Shown here: positions 48,340 to 58,193 of the stretch, in pieces
Layout of the letters: each line of letters starts with the position of its first letter
Position numbering within the stretch: the first letter of the stretch is position 1
Source: Amycolatopsis aidingensis
Lineage (GTDB): Bacteria > Actinomycetota > Actinomycetes > Mycobacteriales > Pseudonocardiaceae
Direction of reading: 5' to 3'
Assembly: GCF_018885265.1 (NCBI RefSeq)
Contig: NZ_CP076538.1
Span: 2,144,001-2,208,000, forward strand
DNA length: 64,000 bases
The notes under the pieces: generated by a model
The model's database searches: none
Told to the model about the DNA's origin: nothing
What the model saw: the letters and a program-made list of their open reading frames with translations, nothing else
Made by a program: the position numbers and the translations under genes

Positions 48340-49242
48340 ATGTCTACAACGGACACGACGCGGCGGCCACCGCGCAGGCCGAAGCCCGCGCCGGGCTCGC
48401 GGCGCACCAGCCCGGTAAGGGTGCTCGGGATGGCCGTGGTGCTGCTGTTCACCGCGTTCAACCTGTTCGTGCTGTACTGGTTGCTGGCCTCCTCGTTCAA
48501 GACGCCGGTGGAGATCTTCACCCAGCCGTTCCAGCTGCCGCGGCAGTGGTTCGTGGTCGGCAAACCGTTGCGCAACTTCATCTACGCCTGGAGCCAGGCC
48601 GGTTTCGGTTCGGCCTTCCTCACCACCGTGCTGCTGGTGGCCGCCGCCGCGGTGACGGTGGTGCTGATCTCCGCACCGGCCGCCTACGCGCTCACCCGGC
48701 TCGGCTTCCGCGGCTCGAACGGGATGACCAACTTCATCGCGGTGGGCATGGGCGTCCCGTTCCAGACGGTGATCATCCCGCTGTTCGTCGGGATGTCCGA
48801 GCTCGGGCTGACCAACAACCTGTTCGGCCTTTATCTCATCTACGTCGCGCTGTCCCTGCCGTTCACGGTGTTCCTGCTGACCGGGTTCTTCCGTTCGCTG
48901 CCGGACGAGATGGAGGAGGCCGCCGCCATCGACGGTGCCTCCCCGGTGCGCACCTTCGTCTCGATCATGCTGCCGCTGGCCAGTGGTGGGCTGATCACCG
49001 CGCTCATCCTGAACACCATCGGGCTGTGGAACGAGACCCTGCTTGCGATCGTTTTCCTGCAGGACAACGCGAACTTCACGCTGGGGAGGGCACTGTTCAC
49101 CTTCTACGGCGCCGCCAGCTACCAGTCCGAGTACGGCGGCCTGATCGCCGGCATCACCATCGTGGTGCTGCCGATGCTGCTGCTCTACGTCGTGCTGGCC
49201 AGAAGGATCATCACCGGCCTGACGCTCGGTGCGGGGAAGTAG
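48340..49242 (+). CDS. Sugar ABC transporter permease (MalG-type)
   Basis: 300-aa permease with six predicted helices and an N-terminal basic tail. EAA loop EEAAAIDGASPVRTFVSIML near residues 190-209. Partner of the preceding permease; 9 bases between them and 7 bases to the ATPase gene. Confidence 0.93.
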   Translation: MSTTDTTRRPPRRPKPAPGSRRTSPVRVLGMAVVLLFTAFNLFVLYWLLASSFKTPVEIFTQPFQLPRQWFVVGKPLRNFIYAWSQAGFGSAFLTTVLLVAAAAVTVVLISAPAAYALTRLGFRGSNGMTNFIAVGMGVPFQTVIIPLFVGMSELGLTNNLFGLYLIYVALSLPFTVFLLTGFFRSLPDEMEEAAAIDGASPVRTFVSIMLPLASGGLITALILNTIGLWNETLLAIVFLQDNANFTLGRALFTFYGAASYQSEYGGLIAGITIVVLPMLLLYVVLARRIITGLTLGAGK

Positions 49243-49249
49243 GAGGATC

Positions 49250-50331
<1,082 letters not shown>

Positions 50332-50335
<4 letters not shown>

Positions 50336-52260
50336 ACACCGTGCTCTCGGCCACCGAGCTGGTGCTGCCGGTGGCCGAGCTCGGACCGGAGAACCCGCTG
50401 CCGCCGCTGATCATGCCGGAACGGGCGCAGCAGGTGACCAACGCAGGGGAGCTGCCACCCGACCTGGCGGCGAACCTGGCCTACGGCGGCCTGCGTAGCG
50501 TGCTGCCGTACCGGCTGCAGGACGGCTACTCGCGGGAGCGCGCCGAAGGGGCGCTGCCCGCGCTGGTACTGGACAACGGGCGGCTGCGGGCCACCGTGCT
50601 GCCCTCGCTCGGCGGCAGGCTGTACTCCCTGTGGCACCGGGAAAGCGGCCGCGAGCTGCTGCACCGCAACCCGGTGTTCCAGCCAGCCAACCTGGCGCTG
50701 CGCGGTGCCTGGTTCGCGGGCGGGGTGGAGTGGAACCTTGGCAGCACCGGGCACACCACGCTGACCTGCGCGCCGCTGCATGCCGCGCGGGTGGCCGGGC
50801 CGGACGGTTCGCCGATCCTGCGGCTGTGGGAGTGGGAGCGGACCAGGGACCTGCCCTACCAGGTGGACCTGTGGCTGCCGCCGGAATCCGAGTTCCTCCA
50901 CGTCGGGGTGCGGGTGCGCAACCCGCATCCGCACCCCGTGCCCGCCTACTGGTGGTCGAACATCGCCGTGCCGCAGGCACCGGGAACCCGGGTGCTGGCG
51001 CCCGCCGGGCAGGCCTGGCGGTATGCCTACTCGGGCAGGCTGGAGCGGATCTCGGTGCCGGGGCAGCCGGACCTGACCTACCCGGAGGGGCACCGGCATG
51101 CCGCGGACTTCTACTTCGACCTGCCGGAGCGCACGGACCCGTGGATCGTGGCAGTGGACGAACGAGGCGCGGGCCTGGCCCAGCTGTCCACGGACCGGTT
51201 GCGCGGGCGCAAGCTGTTCGTCTGGGGGACTTCCGGCGGCGGGCGGCGCTGGCAGGAGTGGCTGTCCCCCGGCACTTCCGGCTACCTGGAGATCCAGGCG
51301 GGACTGGCGCGCACCCAGCTGGAGCACCTGCCGTTGCCGGGCGGCACGGCCTGGGACTGGCTGGAGGCATACGGCCCGGTGCGCGCCGATCCGGAAGCCG
51401 TGCATGGTCCGGAGTGGACACTGGCCTGTGCGCAGGTGCGGCGGGGGCTGCCCGCAGCCGAGGAGCTGGCCGCGCGGCACCGGGACTGGCGCGGTGTCGC
51501 CGATGCCGAGCCCGGCGAGTGGTTGCACTCCGGCTCCGGCTGGGGCGCGCTGGAGACCCGGCTGCGCGGGCTGGACCTGCCTGGCACGCCGTTTCCGGCC
51601 AGCACACTGACGCGGCGGCAGCGGCCGTGGCTGGACCTGCTGGCCGGCCGCGCGCCCGAGGGCGACCCCGCCGAGCCACCCGACCAGGCCCCGGTGTCGG
51701 CGCCCTGGTGGGAGCTGCTGGAAGCCGCGGCCGACACCTGGGCCAGCTGGTACCACCGCGGGCTCGCCCGCTGGCACCACGGTGACCAGGCGGGTGCCGA
51801 GCGGGCGTGGCGTGCCTCGTTGGAGCTGGCCCCGAACGCCTGGGCCACCCGCAACCTCGCGGTACTGGAACGCGAACGGGGCCGGGAAGACGAGGCGGCC
51901 ACCCTGCTCGCCGAGGCGCACCGGCTGAGCCCGGCGACCCCGGCGCTGGCGGTGGAGGCACTGGCCGGGGCACTGGCCGCCGGGCGGCCGGCGCTGGCCT
52001 GGCGCCTGCTGGTCGGGCTGCCGGACGAGCTGCGGGCCCCGGACAGGGTCCGGTTGCTGGAGGCAAGGTCGCGGCTGCTGCTCGGTGATCCGCTGGGTGC
52101 GGAGAAGATCTTCGACGCCGGGCTCGATGTGCCCGACATCCGGGAAGGGGAGACGCTGCTTTCCCGGACCTGGGAGGAGATCCAGCACGCGCTGGCCACC
52201 GAGGGGAGGCAGGCCCGACCGCTGCCGCCCCGGTACGACTTCCGGATGACCGGATGGTGA
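50332..52260 (+). CDS. DUF5107-TPR protein of the sugar locus
   Basis: 642 aa from ATG 50332, overlapping the ATPase stop. Residues about 45-330 match DUF5107, a galactose-mutarotase-like beta-sandwich (LPSLGGRLYSLWHRESGRELLHRNPVFQPANLALRG split around 85-120; GGVEWNLGSTGHT; YWWSNIAVPQAPGTRVL). Residues about 460-600 form TPR-like helices (WYHRGLARWHHGDQAGAERAWRASLELAPN). No signal peptide, so cytoplasmic. Acting on imported sugar, perhaps as a mutarotase or glycoside-processing enzyme, is inferred from coupling with the importer; the activity of the family is not known to me. Confidence 0.82.
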
Positions 52261-53042
52261 GGCGGTACGAACGACTGGGCCACATCCTCGAACTCGTCGG
52301 CACGCGGGGGCGGGTCGATGTCGAGCAGCTGGCCGGCGAGCTGGGCGTGTCCGCCGCGACGATCCGCAGGGACCTCGACCATCTCGCCGAGCAGCAACTG
52401 CTCACCCGCAGCCGCGGTGGCGCGGTGTGCAACGACGTGTCCTATGACCTGCCGTTGCGGTACAAGACCGCGCGGCATGCCCCGGAGAAGTCGCGGATCG
52501 CCGCGGCGGTGGCCGCGATGGTGCCGCGCGGTGCGGTGGTCGGAATGAACGGCGGCACGACCACCACCGAGATCGCCCGCGCGCTGGCCGCGGGGACCGA
52601 CCCGGCTGGTGGCCTGGACGGGCCCGTGCTCACCGTGGTCACCAACGCGCTGAACATCGGCAACGAGCTGGCCGTACGTGGCCACCTCAAGCTGGTGCTC
52701 ACCGGCGGGGTGGCGCGCCCGCACTCCTTCGAGCTGACCGGTCCGCTGGCGACCAGGGTGCCCGGGGAGATCTCGCTGGACCTGCTGGTGCTCGGCGTGG
52801 ACGCGATCGACGCGCGGGGCGGGGCGTTCGCGCATCACGAGGGCGAGGCGAACATCAACCGGCTGATGGTGGAGCGTTCGGCGCGGGTGGTGGTCGCCGC
52901 GGACAGCTCGAAACTCGGCCACCGGGCGTTCGCGCGGATCTGCCCGATCGGCGATGTGCATGCGGTGGTCACCGATGCCGGGGTGGAGCCAGGGGTCGCC
53001 GCGGCCTTCCGCGCCGCCGGGCTCGAACTACGCATCGTGTGA
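52254..53042 (+). CDS. DeoR-family transcriptional regulator 2
   Basis: 262 aa; ATG 52254 or GTG 52257, both inside the end of the DUF5107 gene. HTH (VDVEQLAGELGVSAATIRRDLDHL) and DeoR sensor domain (VGMNGGTTTTEIARAL, VVTNALNIGNELAV, LVLGVDAID, VVAADSSKLG). A paralogue of the regulator at 43313. As last gene of the importer operon it is likely autoregulated through the operator at 45904-45956. Confidence 0.92.
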   Translation: MVRRYERLGHILELVGTRGRVDVEQLAGELGVSAATIRRDLDHLAEQQLLTRSRGGAVCNDVSYDLPLRYKTARHAPEKSRIAAAVAAMVPRGAVVGMNGGTTTTEIARALAAGTDPAGGLDGPVLTVVTNALNIGNELAVRGHLKLVLTGGVARPHSFELTGPLATRVPGEISLDLLVLGVDAIDARGGAFAHHEGEANINRLMVERSARVVVAADSSKLGHRAFARICPIGDVHAVVTDAGVEPGVAAAFRAAGLELRIV

Positions 53043-53049
53043 CATGCCC

Positions 53050-53124
53050 TGAACGTGGCTTACGAGACGTTGAGCGTCCCGAACGGAACATTCGGGACGC
53101 TCAACGTCCTGCACGCCACGTTCA
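53050..53124. repeat. 75-bp intergenic inverted repeat, copy C
   Basis: Starts 8 bases after the DeoR 2 stop. Outer arms TGAACGTGGC/GCCACGTTCA as in the other copies; the inner arms here form a perfect 18-bp stem, GACGTTGAGCGTCCCGAA and TTCGGGACGCTCAACGTC, around a 7-base loop. Flanked by CCC and GGG. Confidence 0.88.
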
Positions 53125-53146
53125 GGGGTTGCGGGGAGGGGTGGGG

Positions 53147-53197
53147 TGAGCAAAGCTGTGTTGTTCTGTTGACTTATGAGCAAAAGTGGCTTACAAA
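53147..53197 (+). promoter_or_regulatory. Promoter and operator-like sites of the GH101 gene
   Basis: TTGACT (53169-53174), 17-bp spacer containing TGAGCAAAAGTGG, then TACAAA (53192-53197), 38 bases before the GH101 start. A second TGAGCAAAG lies 30 bp upstream at 53147. The arrangement mirrors the importer promoter, so the same regulator is expected to act on both. Confidence 0.55.
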
Positions 53198-53234
53198 AAT
53201 CAGTATTGAACAAACAGGTTGCTGGGAGGCCGCC

Positions 53235-56200
53235 ATGTCGCTTCGCCTGCGCGCTGCTCGGGTCACCGGCCTGCTCGCCGCGGTCCTGCTGACCGCCGGG
53301 CTGCTGACGGCGGTATCCGCCCCGGCGGGAGCGCGGCCGGAGCTGTTGCGGATCTCCTCAGCGGAGCTGGAGGTCACCCTCGGCGGCTCGTTCCCGTACG
53401 TCGCCGGCTACACCGACCGGGCGACCGGCGCGACCCTGGCCGGGCGCACCACCCCGCTGGACCGGATCACCGTGGACGGCCGCTCGTACCAGGTGACCGG
53501 CACCGGGCGGGTCGGCGCGGACGGGGCGGCGCGCTACTCGCTGGCCGTCGAGGGGGAGCCGGGGGCACGCATCGACGCCTCGATCCGCGTCCAGGGCAGG
53601 GCGACCACCTTCCGGGTGGACCGGATCGTGGAGACCGGATCCTTCCGGGTCGGCATCCTGGACATCCCCGGTCACGACCTGGTGTCGGTGGCCAGCACGC
53701 AGCCCGGCGCGGCCACCGCCTTCACCCGGCTGGACCCGGACTCCACCCGCACCGCGGACCGGTTCGCCGAGGTGACCGCCGACACCCCGGTGCAGGAGCG
53801 CCCGGTCGGCGCCACCTACGGCATCGTGCACACCGACCGGCTCGCCGCCGCGGTGGAGACGAACTCGACCTACGACCGGCCCGCGGGCGAGACCGACCGG
53901 GACGCGGCCCGGCTGTGGCACCAGGCGCGTGCCGAGGGCGAGGGTGTGCGGGTGGGGGTGTGGAGCGGGCAGTGGACCCACCGCGCCGACACCGCCACCG
54001 AGACCGAGGAACTGCCCTGGGCGAAGGTCGTGGTCACCCCGGACGCCAACGGCGACGGCAGGGTGAACTGGCAGGACGGCGCCATCGCCTTCCGGGACAT
54101 CGCGATCGACCCGCTCGGTGCGGAGGGGACGGCGGAGCGGGTGGTCACCCATATCCCGTTCAACTTCGCCAGCCAGGCGACCCACCCGTTCCCGCGCACC
54201 CTGGACGACGTGAAGCGGATCTCGCTGGCCACCGACGGGCTGGGGCAGCTGGCGATCCTGAAGGGCTACGGCGCGGAGGGGCACGACTCGGCGCACCCGG
54301 ACTACGGCGGCCACTACAACGAGCGCGCCGGCGGGCTGGCGGGGCTGAACACGCTGCTGCGCGCGGGGCAGGGGTGGAACGCCGACTTCGGGGTGCATGT
54401 CAACGCGACCGAGTCCTACCCGGAGGCGCATGCCTTCGACGAGACCCTGGTCGACCCGGACCGCGAGGGCTGGGACTGGCTGAACCAGTCGTACTACATC
54501 GACCAGCGCAGGGACCAGGTGTCCGGGGACCTCATGCGCCGGTTCGCGCAACTGCGCCAGGAGACCCATCCGAACCTGGACTTCCTCTACATCGACGTGT
54601 TCTATCCCTTCGGCTGGCTGGCCGACAACCTGCTGCGTGATCTGGACGCGCAGGGCTGGCGGGTCGGTACCGAGTGGTCGGACAAGCTGGAGCGCTCCTC
54701 GCTGTGGTCGCACTGGGCCAATGACCTCGACTATGGCGGGAAGACCAACAAGGGGCTGAACTCGAAGATCATCCGGTTCATCCGCAACCACCAGAAGGAT
54801 GTCTGGAACGCGCATCCGATCCTGGGTAACAGCCGGATCGAGGAGTTCGAGGGCTGGCGTGGCGAGGTGGACTGGAACGTCTTCTACGCCAACATCTGGG
54901 AACACAACCTGCCGGCCAAGTTCCTGCAACAGCAAAAGATTCTACAGTGGACTGAGCAGGAGATCCGGTTCACCGGCGGGGTTCGCGGGACCGAGACGGA
55001 CGGAACCCGGCGGCTGTACTCCGGGGATGCCAAGGTGCTCGAAGGGGACTCCTACCTGTTGCCGTGGCAGGATGGCGAGAAGCTGTATCACTACAATGCC
55101 ACCGGCGGCCGCACCAGCTGGCGGCTGCCCGAGTCGGTGCGTGGTTCGCTGTTCCTCAGCAAGTACCGGCTGACCGAGACCGGGCGGAAATTCGAGCGGA
55201 TTCTGCCCGCCCTGGACGGTTCGGTCACCCTGGACGCCGAGCCCGGCACCCCGTACGTGCTGTACCCCGGCTTCGCGCCCTGGCAGCAGCGCCCGGACTG
55301 GGGCGAGGGAACGCCCGTGCGCGACCCCGGGTTCAACGCGGGTGACCTGCGTTCCTGGCGGCCGCGGGGCGAGGTCCGGGTGCACCGCACCGGCCGGGGG
55401 CACCAGGTGGCCGAGTTCGGCTCCGGTGCGGGCCGGATCGAACAACGGTTGGGCAGGCTGGCGCCGGGTGCCTACAGCGCCTCGGCCTGGATCGAGGTGG
55501 AACCGGGCAGCACCCGCCGCGCGGAGCTGTCGGTGCGTTCACGGGACGCCCGGCCGGTGACGGCGTTCGTGAAGTCCTCGACGGCGGAGAACTTCGTGGC
55601 CGCCGACGAGAAGCACGGTAGTTACTTCCAGCGGGTCCGGGTGCTGTTCGACGTTACCGAGCGGGACAGTCGCCCGGTGCTGCGGATCGCCGCTGGTGCG
55701 GGGGACGCGCGGGTGCGGATCGACGACATCCGGGTGGTGCGCACCGAACGTGCGTCCAGGGAAGGCACCCTGGTGTTCGAGGACTTCGAGCACGTGGACC
55801 AGGGCTGGTGGCCGTTCGTGAAGGGGGACGCCGGCGGCGCCACCGACCCGCGCACCCATCTGGCCGAACGGAACGAGCCGTACACCCAGCGCGGCTGGAA
55901 CGGCAAGCTGGTGGACAACGTGCTGGACGGAGAGTGGTCCCTGAAGGCGCACGAGGAGAACACCGGGCTGGTGTACCGGACGGTCCCGCAGAGCGTGCGG
56001 TTCGAGCCCGGCCACCGCTACCGGGTGGAGTTCGACTACCAGAACGGCCGGGCGGGGGAGTACTCCTGGGTGCTCGGCACCGACGAGGGCAGCACCTCGA
56101 CCCAGTTGCGCGCCACCCCCCTCGGCGAGCGGCACGCGACCACCCGGTTCGCCCAGGAGTTCACCGTGGACGGACCCGGCGCCCATTGGGTCGGCCTGCG

Positions 56201-56282
56201 CAAGCACCCCGGCGACGCCGATCAGGCCGACCTCATCCTGGACAACTTCACCGTCACCGACCTCGGCCCCGCGAACCCCTGA
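53235..56282 (+). CDS. Secreted endo-alpha-N-acetylgalactosaminidase (GH101)
   Basis: 1015-aa exported enzyme that releases Gal-beta-1,3-GalNAc (core 1) from Ser/Thr of glycoproteins. ATG 53235 has GGGAGG upstream and a Sec signal (AAVLLTAGLLTAVSAPAGARP). After an N-terminal beta-sandwich (about 35-270) comes the catalytic barrel (about 270-620): GYGAEGHDSAHPDYGG, VHVNATESYPEAHAF, nucleophile Asp454 (LYIDVFYPFGW), acid/base Glu480 (GWRVGTEWSDK), SHWANDLDYGG. The loop between the two acids is six residues shorter than in the pneumococcal enzyme. C-terminal jelly-roll domains (about 700-1015) are probably carbohydrate-binding. No cell-wall anchor. Confidence 0.9.
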   Translation: MSLRLRAARVTGLLAAVLLTAGLLTAVSAPAGARPELLRISSAELEVTLGGSFPYVAGYTDRATGATLAGRTTPLDRITVDGRSYQVTGTGRVGADGAARYSLAVEGEPGARIDASIRVQGRATTFRVDRIVETGSFRVGILDIPGHDLVSVASTQPGAATAFTRLDPDSTRTADRFAEVTADTPVQERPVGATYGIVHTDRLAAAVETNSTYDRPAGETDRDAARLWHQARAEGEGVRVGVWSGQWTHRADTATETEELPWAKVVVTPDANGDGRVNWQDGAIAFRDIAIDPLGAEGTAERVVTHIPFNFASQATHPFPRTLDDVKRISLATDGLGQLAILKGYGAEGHDSAHPDYGGHYNERAGGLAGLNTLLRAGQGWNADFGVHVNATESYPEAHAFDETLVDPDREGWDWLNQSYYIDQRRDQVSGDLMRRFAQLRQETHPNLDFLYIDVFYPFGWLADNLLRDLDAQGWRVGTEWSDKLERSSLWSHWANDLDYGGKTNKGLNSKIIRFIRNHQKDVWNAHPILGNSRIEEFEGWRGEVDWNVFYANIWEHNLPAKFLQQQKILQWTEQEIRFTGGVRGTETDGTRRLYSGDAKVLEGDSYLLPWQDGEKLYHYNATGGRTSWRLPESVRGSLFLSKYRLTETGRKFERILPALDGSVTLDAEPGTPYVLYPGFAPWQQRPDWGEGTPVRDPGFNAGDLRSWRPRGEVRVHRTGRGHQVAEFGSGAGRIEQRLGRLAPGAYSASAWIEVEPGSTRRAELSVRSRDARPVTAFVKSSTAENFVAADEKHGSYFQRVRVLFDVTERDSRPVLRIAAGAGDARVRIDDIRVVRTERASREGTLVFEDFEHVDQGWWPFVKGDAGGATDPRTHLAERNEPYTQRGWNGKLVDNVLDGEWSLKAHEENTGLVYRTVPQSVRFEPGHRYRVEFDYQNGRAGEYSWVLGTDEGSTSTQLRATPLGERHATTRFAQEFTVDGPGAHWVGLRKHPGDADQADLILDNFTVTDLGPANP

Positions 56283-56292
56283 TAGCCACCGT

Positions 56293-56326
56293 GTTTGCCG
56301 TCCACATCCGCGCGTTTGCCGTCCAC
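56293..56326. repeat. Short direct repeat after GH101
   Basis: GTTTGCCGTCCAC occurs twice with a 21-bp period (56293-56305, 56314-56326) in the 138-bp gap between the GH101 stop and the NUDIX stop. Nothing else is recognisable in the gap; no clear terminator hairpin. Confidence 0.5.
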
Positions 56327-56420
56327 GCGCACGCGTTGGTCAAGTTGCGACTTGGGCACTTAACGGGTGCGCGACATCTTCCCTGGCCAGTGCGCAGACG
56401 GTCGCATAGGCGCACGGCCT

Positions 56421-56906
56421 TCACCTGGCGAGTGCGGATCGCTTAGACGTGGATCGTCGCGGGGTCGGGCTGAGCGCGCTCCAGCCCATGATGGAGAACG
56501 GGATGCCGTGGTGGTAGCCCCGGATACCGGCGGCTGGGTACTCGATCAGCTCGGCGGGGAGGCTGAGGAGGTCGAACCAGCCGAGGTCGGAGCACTTGTC
56601 CGGTTCGCGGTTGGACGGTTCCCCGATCCAGCGTTCTGTGGCGAAGAAGAGCCCAAGGCGCGGCTCGGGGCCGGAGCCGTTGACGTGGATGGTGTGCACG
56701 AGTGCGAGGTCGTTGGGGTCGATCATCACGCCGACCTCTTCATCGGCTTCGCGGGCGGCGGCGGTGAGCACGTCTTCGGCTGCGTCGAGCTTGCCGGATG
56801 GGAGGTGCCACATACCGTCGAAGGCTCCGCCCCGGCGCCTGGTGAGCAACAACTCGGCGTCACGGGTGAGCAGGACGTGGACGTCGATGAGGTGGCGGTC
56901 AGGCAC
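56421..56906 (-). CDS. NUDIX hydrolase
   Basis: 161 aa from GTG 56906 (AGGA 9 bases upstream). The Nudix box is complete at residues 38-60 (GKL..E44..READEEVGV). The end of the beta-strand part (RWIGEPSNREPDKCSDLGWFDL) is like MutT/dNTP-clearing members. Substrate unknown. It is the last gene of a four-gene operon, its start overlapping the preceding Cys-rich gene by 8 bases. Confidence 0.87.
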   Translation of the reverse strand: MPDRHLIDVHVLLTRDAELLLTRRRGGAFDGMWHLPSGKLDAAEDVLTAAAREADEEVGVMIDPNDLALVHTIHVNGSGPEPRLGLFFATERWIGEPSNREPDKCSDLGWFDLLSLPAELIEYPAAGIRGYHHGIPFSIMGWSALSPTPRRSTSKRSALAR

Positions 56907-57291
56907 GGTGATTGGTCCTCGCGGTTGGTCTGCGGCCAGTCCGGGTGCGCCCGAGGAGGCGGGGCGCTCGGGCTGGCGGCAGCTTACGCGGTGGCCTCCT
57001 GATCGTCGGAACGAAATCCTTCCGATCGGGCTGTCGCGTGCCATGGCCATCGTCCTCGCCTTCTTCGTATCGGCATTGATCGAGGTCCGGGTAACACCGA
57101 GGGCAATAGGTGCACCAGGCGTAGTCCGCGCCCTTGCGGGGCCGGATGCACACCGCGCCGCAGTCGGCGAGGCCGAGCGTGGGTGACAGGCGTTCGGAGT
57201 TGCTGTGTTCGACGTGGTGCAGCAGGGTCCGCGAGAAGTAGCCCGGCCATTCGGAACCGGGCCATTGCTCCGCGGGCCAGCGCGGTGTCAT
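56899..57291 (-). CDS. Cys-rich small protein of unknown function
   Basis: 130 aa from ATG 57291, which overlaps the stop of the previous gene (ATGA), the main reason to accept this frame. The middle holds a Cys cluster (LADCGAVCIR, then AWCTYCPRCYPDLDQC), able to bind one or two zinc ions; the C-terminal 45 residues are Arg/Pro-rich and look disordered. No family recognised. The overlapping frame that starts at 57448 is judged a shadow. Confidence 0.55.
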   Translation of the reverse strand: MTPRWPAEQWPGSEWPGYFSRTLLHHVEHSNSERLSPTLGLADCGAVCIRPRKGADYAWCTYCPRCYPDLDQCRYEEGEDDGHGTRQPDRKDFVPTIRRPPRKLPPARAPRLLGRTRTGRRPTARTNHRA

Positions 57292-57653
57292 GGCATGCCG
57301 GGAAGCCACAACGAGCCGGAAGGACGGCGGGCGAGGCTCGGTGCACCGGGGGACCCGTGTGCCGGGAGGGCGAGCAGGTCGGCGACCACCTCCGCGACGG
57401 TGCCGGTGCGTTCCCAGAGCGGGTCTCCGCCGGGGTAGTCCTCGGCACGCAACCGCCTGGCGATCGCCTCGTTCATGCCGCAGACGGCCAGGTTCTCCAC
57501 CACGCCCTCCGGGCTGCGCCGCTCGGCATACAGCGCCGCGATCGCCACGCCGTCGGCGTCCGCGAGCTGCCGGAACACGAACCCGGCATCGACCGCACGC
57601 CGGAGGGCGGCGATATGCGGCGCCTCCTCGTCGCCGGGCCGGGACCAGGCCAT
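57288..57653 (-). CDS. Hypothetical protein of NUDIX-linked operon
   Basis: 121 aa from ATG 57653, two bases after the preceding stop. Soluble, alpha/beta looking (FVFRQLADADGVAIAALYAERRSPEGVVENLAVCG, about residues 23-57, and an acidic helix GTVAEVVADLLALPAHG). I do not recognise a catalytic motif. Proteins of this size with a conserved LRDADG-type strand are common beside DUF397/XRE genes in actinomycetes; that link is from memory of the pattern, not from a search. Confidence 0.6.
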   Translation of the reverse strand: MAWSRPGDEEAPHIAALRRAVDAGFVFRQLADADGVAIAALYAERRSPEGVVENLAVCGMNEAIARRLRAEDYPGGDPLWERTGTVAEVVADLLALPAHGSPGAPSLARRPSGSLWLPGMP

Positions 57654-57655
57654 GA

Positions 57656-57982
57656 TCACGTTCCGGCGGTGGGGCGGATCGGGAGCCTGGTGAACAGCCG
57701 CCGTAGCCGGGACGGTCTGCGATGCCGGTGCCGCCGGGCGCCGAGGAAGGCTTCGACGGTGCGCGGGGTCCCGTGTGCCGCCACGTACAGCTCGCAGCGG
57801 TGGCAGCGCGGCCCCGGCGGGGTCACCAGTGGCACCGGCGGCACCTCGGCCCCGCACACCGCCGCCGGGTCGCCGCCCACCCGGCGGGCCGCGCTCATCC
57901 GCTCGTCGGTGACCGCGTGGTCCCGGCCGTCGGCGCCGCTGCGGAACCAGGTGACGAACAGTCGTCCTGCCTCGATGGTCAT
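57656..57982 (-). CDS. Small zinc-ribbon-like protein
   Basis: 108 aa from ATG 57982. It begins with LFVTWFRSGADGRDHAVTDER and continues with AVCGAEVPPVPLVTPPGPRCHRCEL, a Cys plus CxxC arrangement widely seen in small actinomycete proteins that sit near DUF397 genes. Basic C-terminal tail. First gene of the minus-strand operon, divergent from the XRE regulator across a 211-bp gap. Function unknown. Confidence 0.68.
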   Translation of the reverse strand: MTIEAGRLFVTWFRSGADGRDHAVTDERMSAARRVGGDPAAVCGAEVPPVPLVTPPGPRCHRCELYVAAHGTPRTVEAFLGARRHRHRRPSRLRRLFTRLPIRPTAGT

Positions 57983-58040
57983 CGTTCACCTCGCTCCGGT
58001 CCTACCTGTCGACGCGATAGTATGAAGAGTTTTCATCGCG

Positions 58041-58069
58041 TGTCATCTATGTACTGGAGATGACAGTAC
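58041..58069. promoter_or_regulatory. Overlapping inverted repeats between divergent operons
   Basis: TGTCATCT (58041-58048) and AGATGACA (58058-58065) form an 8-bp inverted repeat; within and past it GTACTG (58051) and CAGTAC (58064) form another. The site lies between the Zn-ribbon operon and the XRE gene; a TTGACT at 58085 may be a -35 box for the latter. Candidate operator for the XRE protein. Confidence 0.4.
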
Positions 58070-58193
58070 GGTGATAATCACTCTTTGACTACCCCGCCAA
58101 TCGGGTAGCGCCAGGCGATACCCTCTGTGGTGAGGAAGGAGGGGTGCTCGCCCTGGCGACCATCGAGCCGCACATCGCAGAGAGGGCACCCAC

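Noticed and set aside
56293..56326. CRISPR-like array
   Set aside because: Only two 13-bp units 21 bp apart, with no cas genes and no further units.
56984..57448. Alternative 154-residue minus-strand frame
   Set aside because: It overlaps the frames supported by ATGA and short-gap couplings and has a shadow-like composition.
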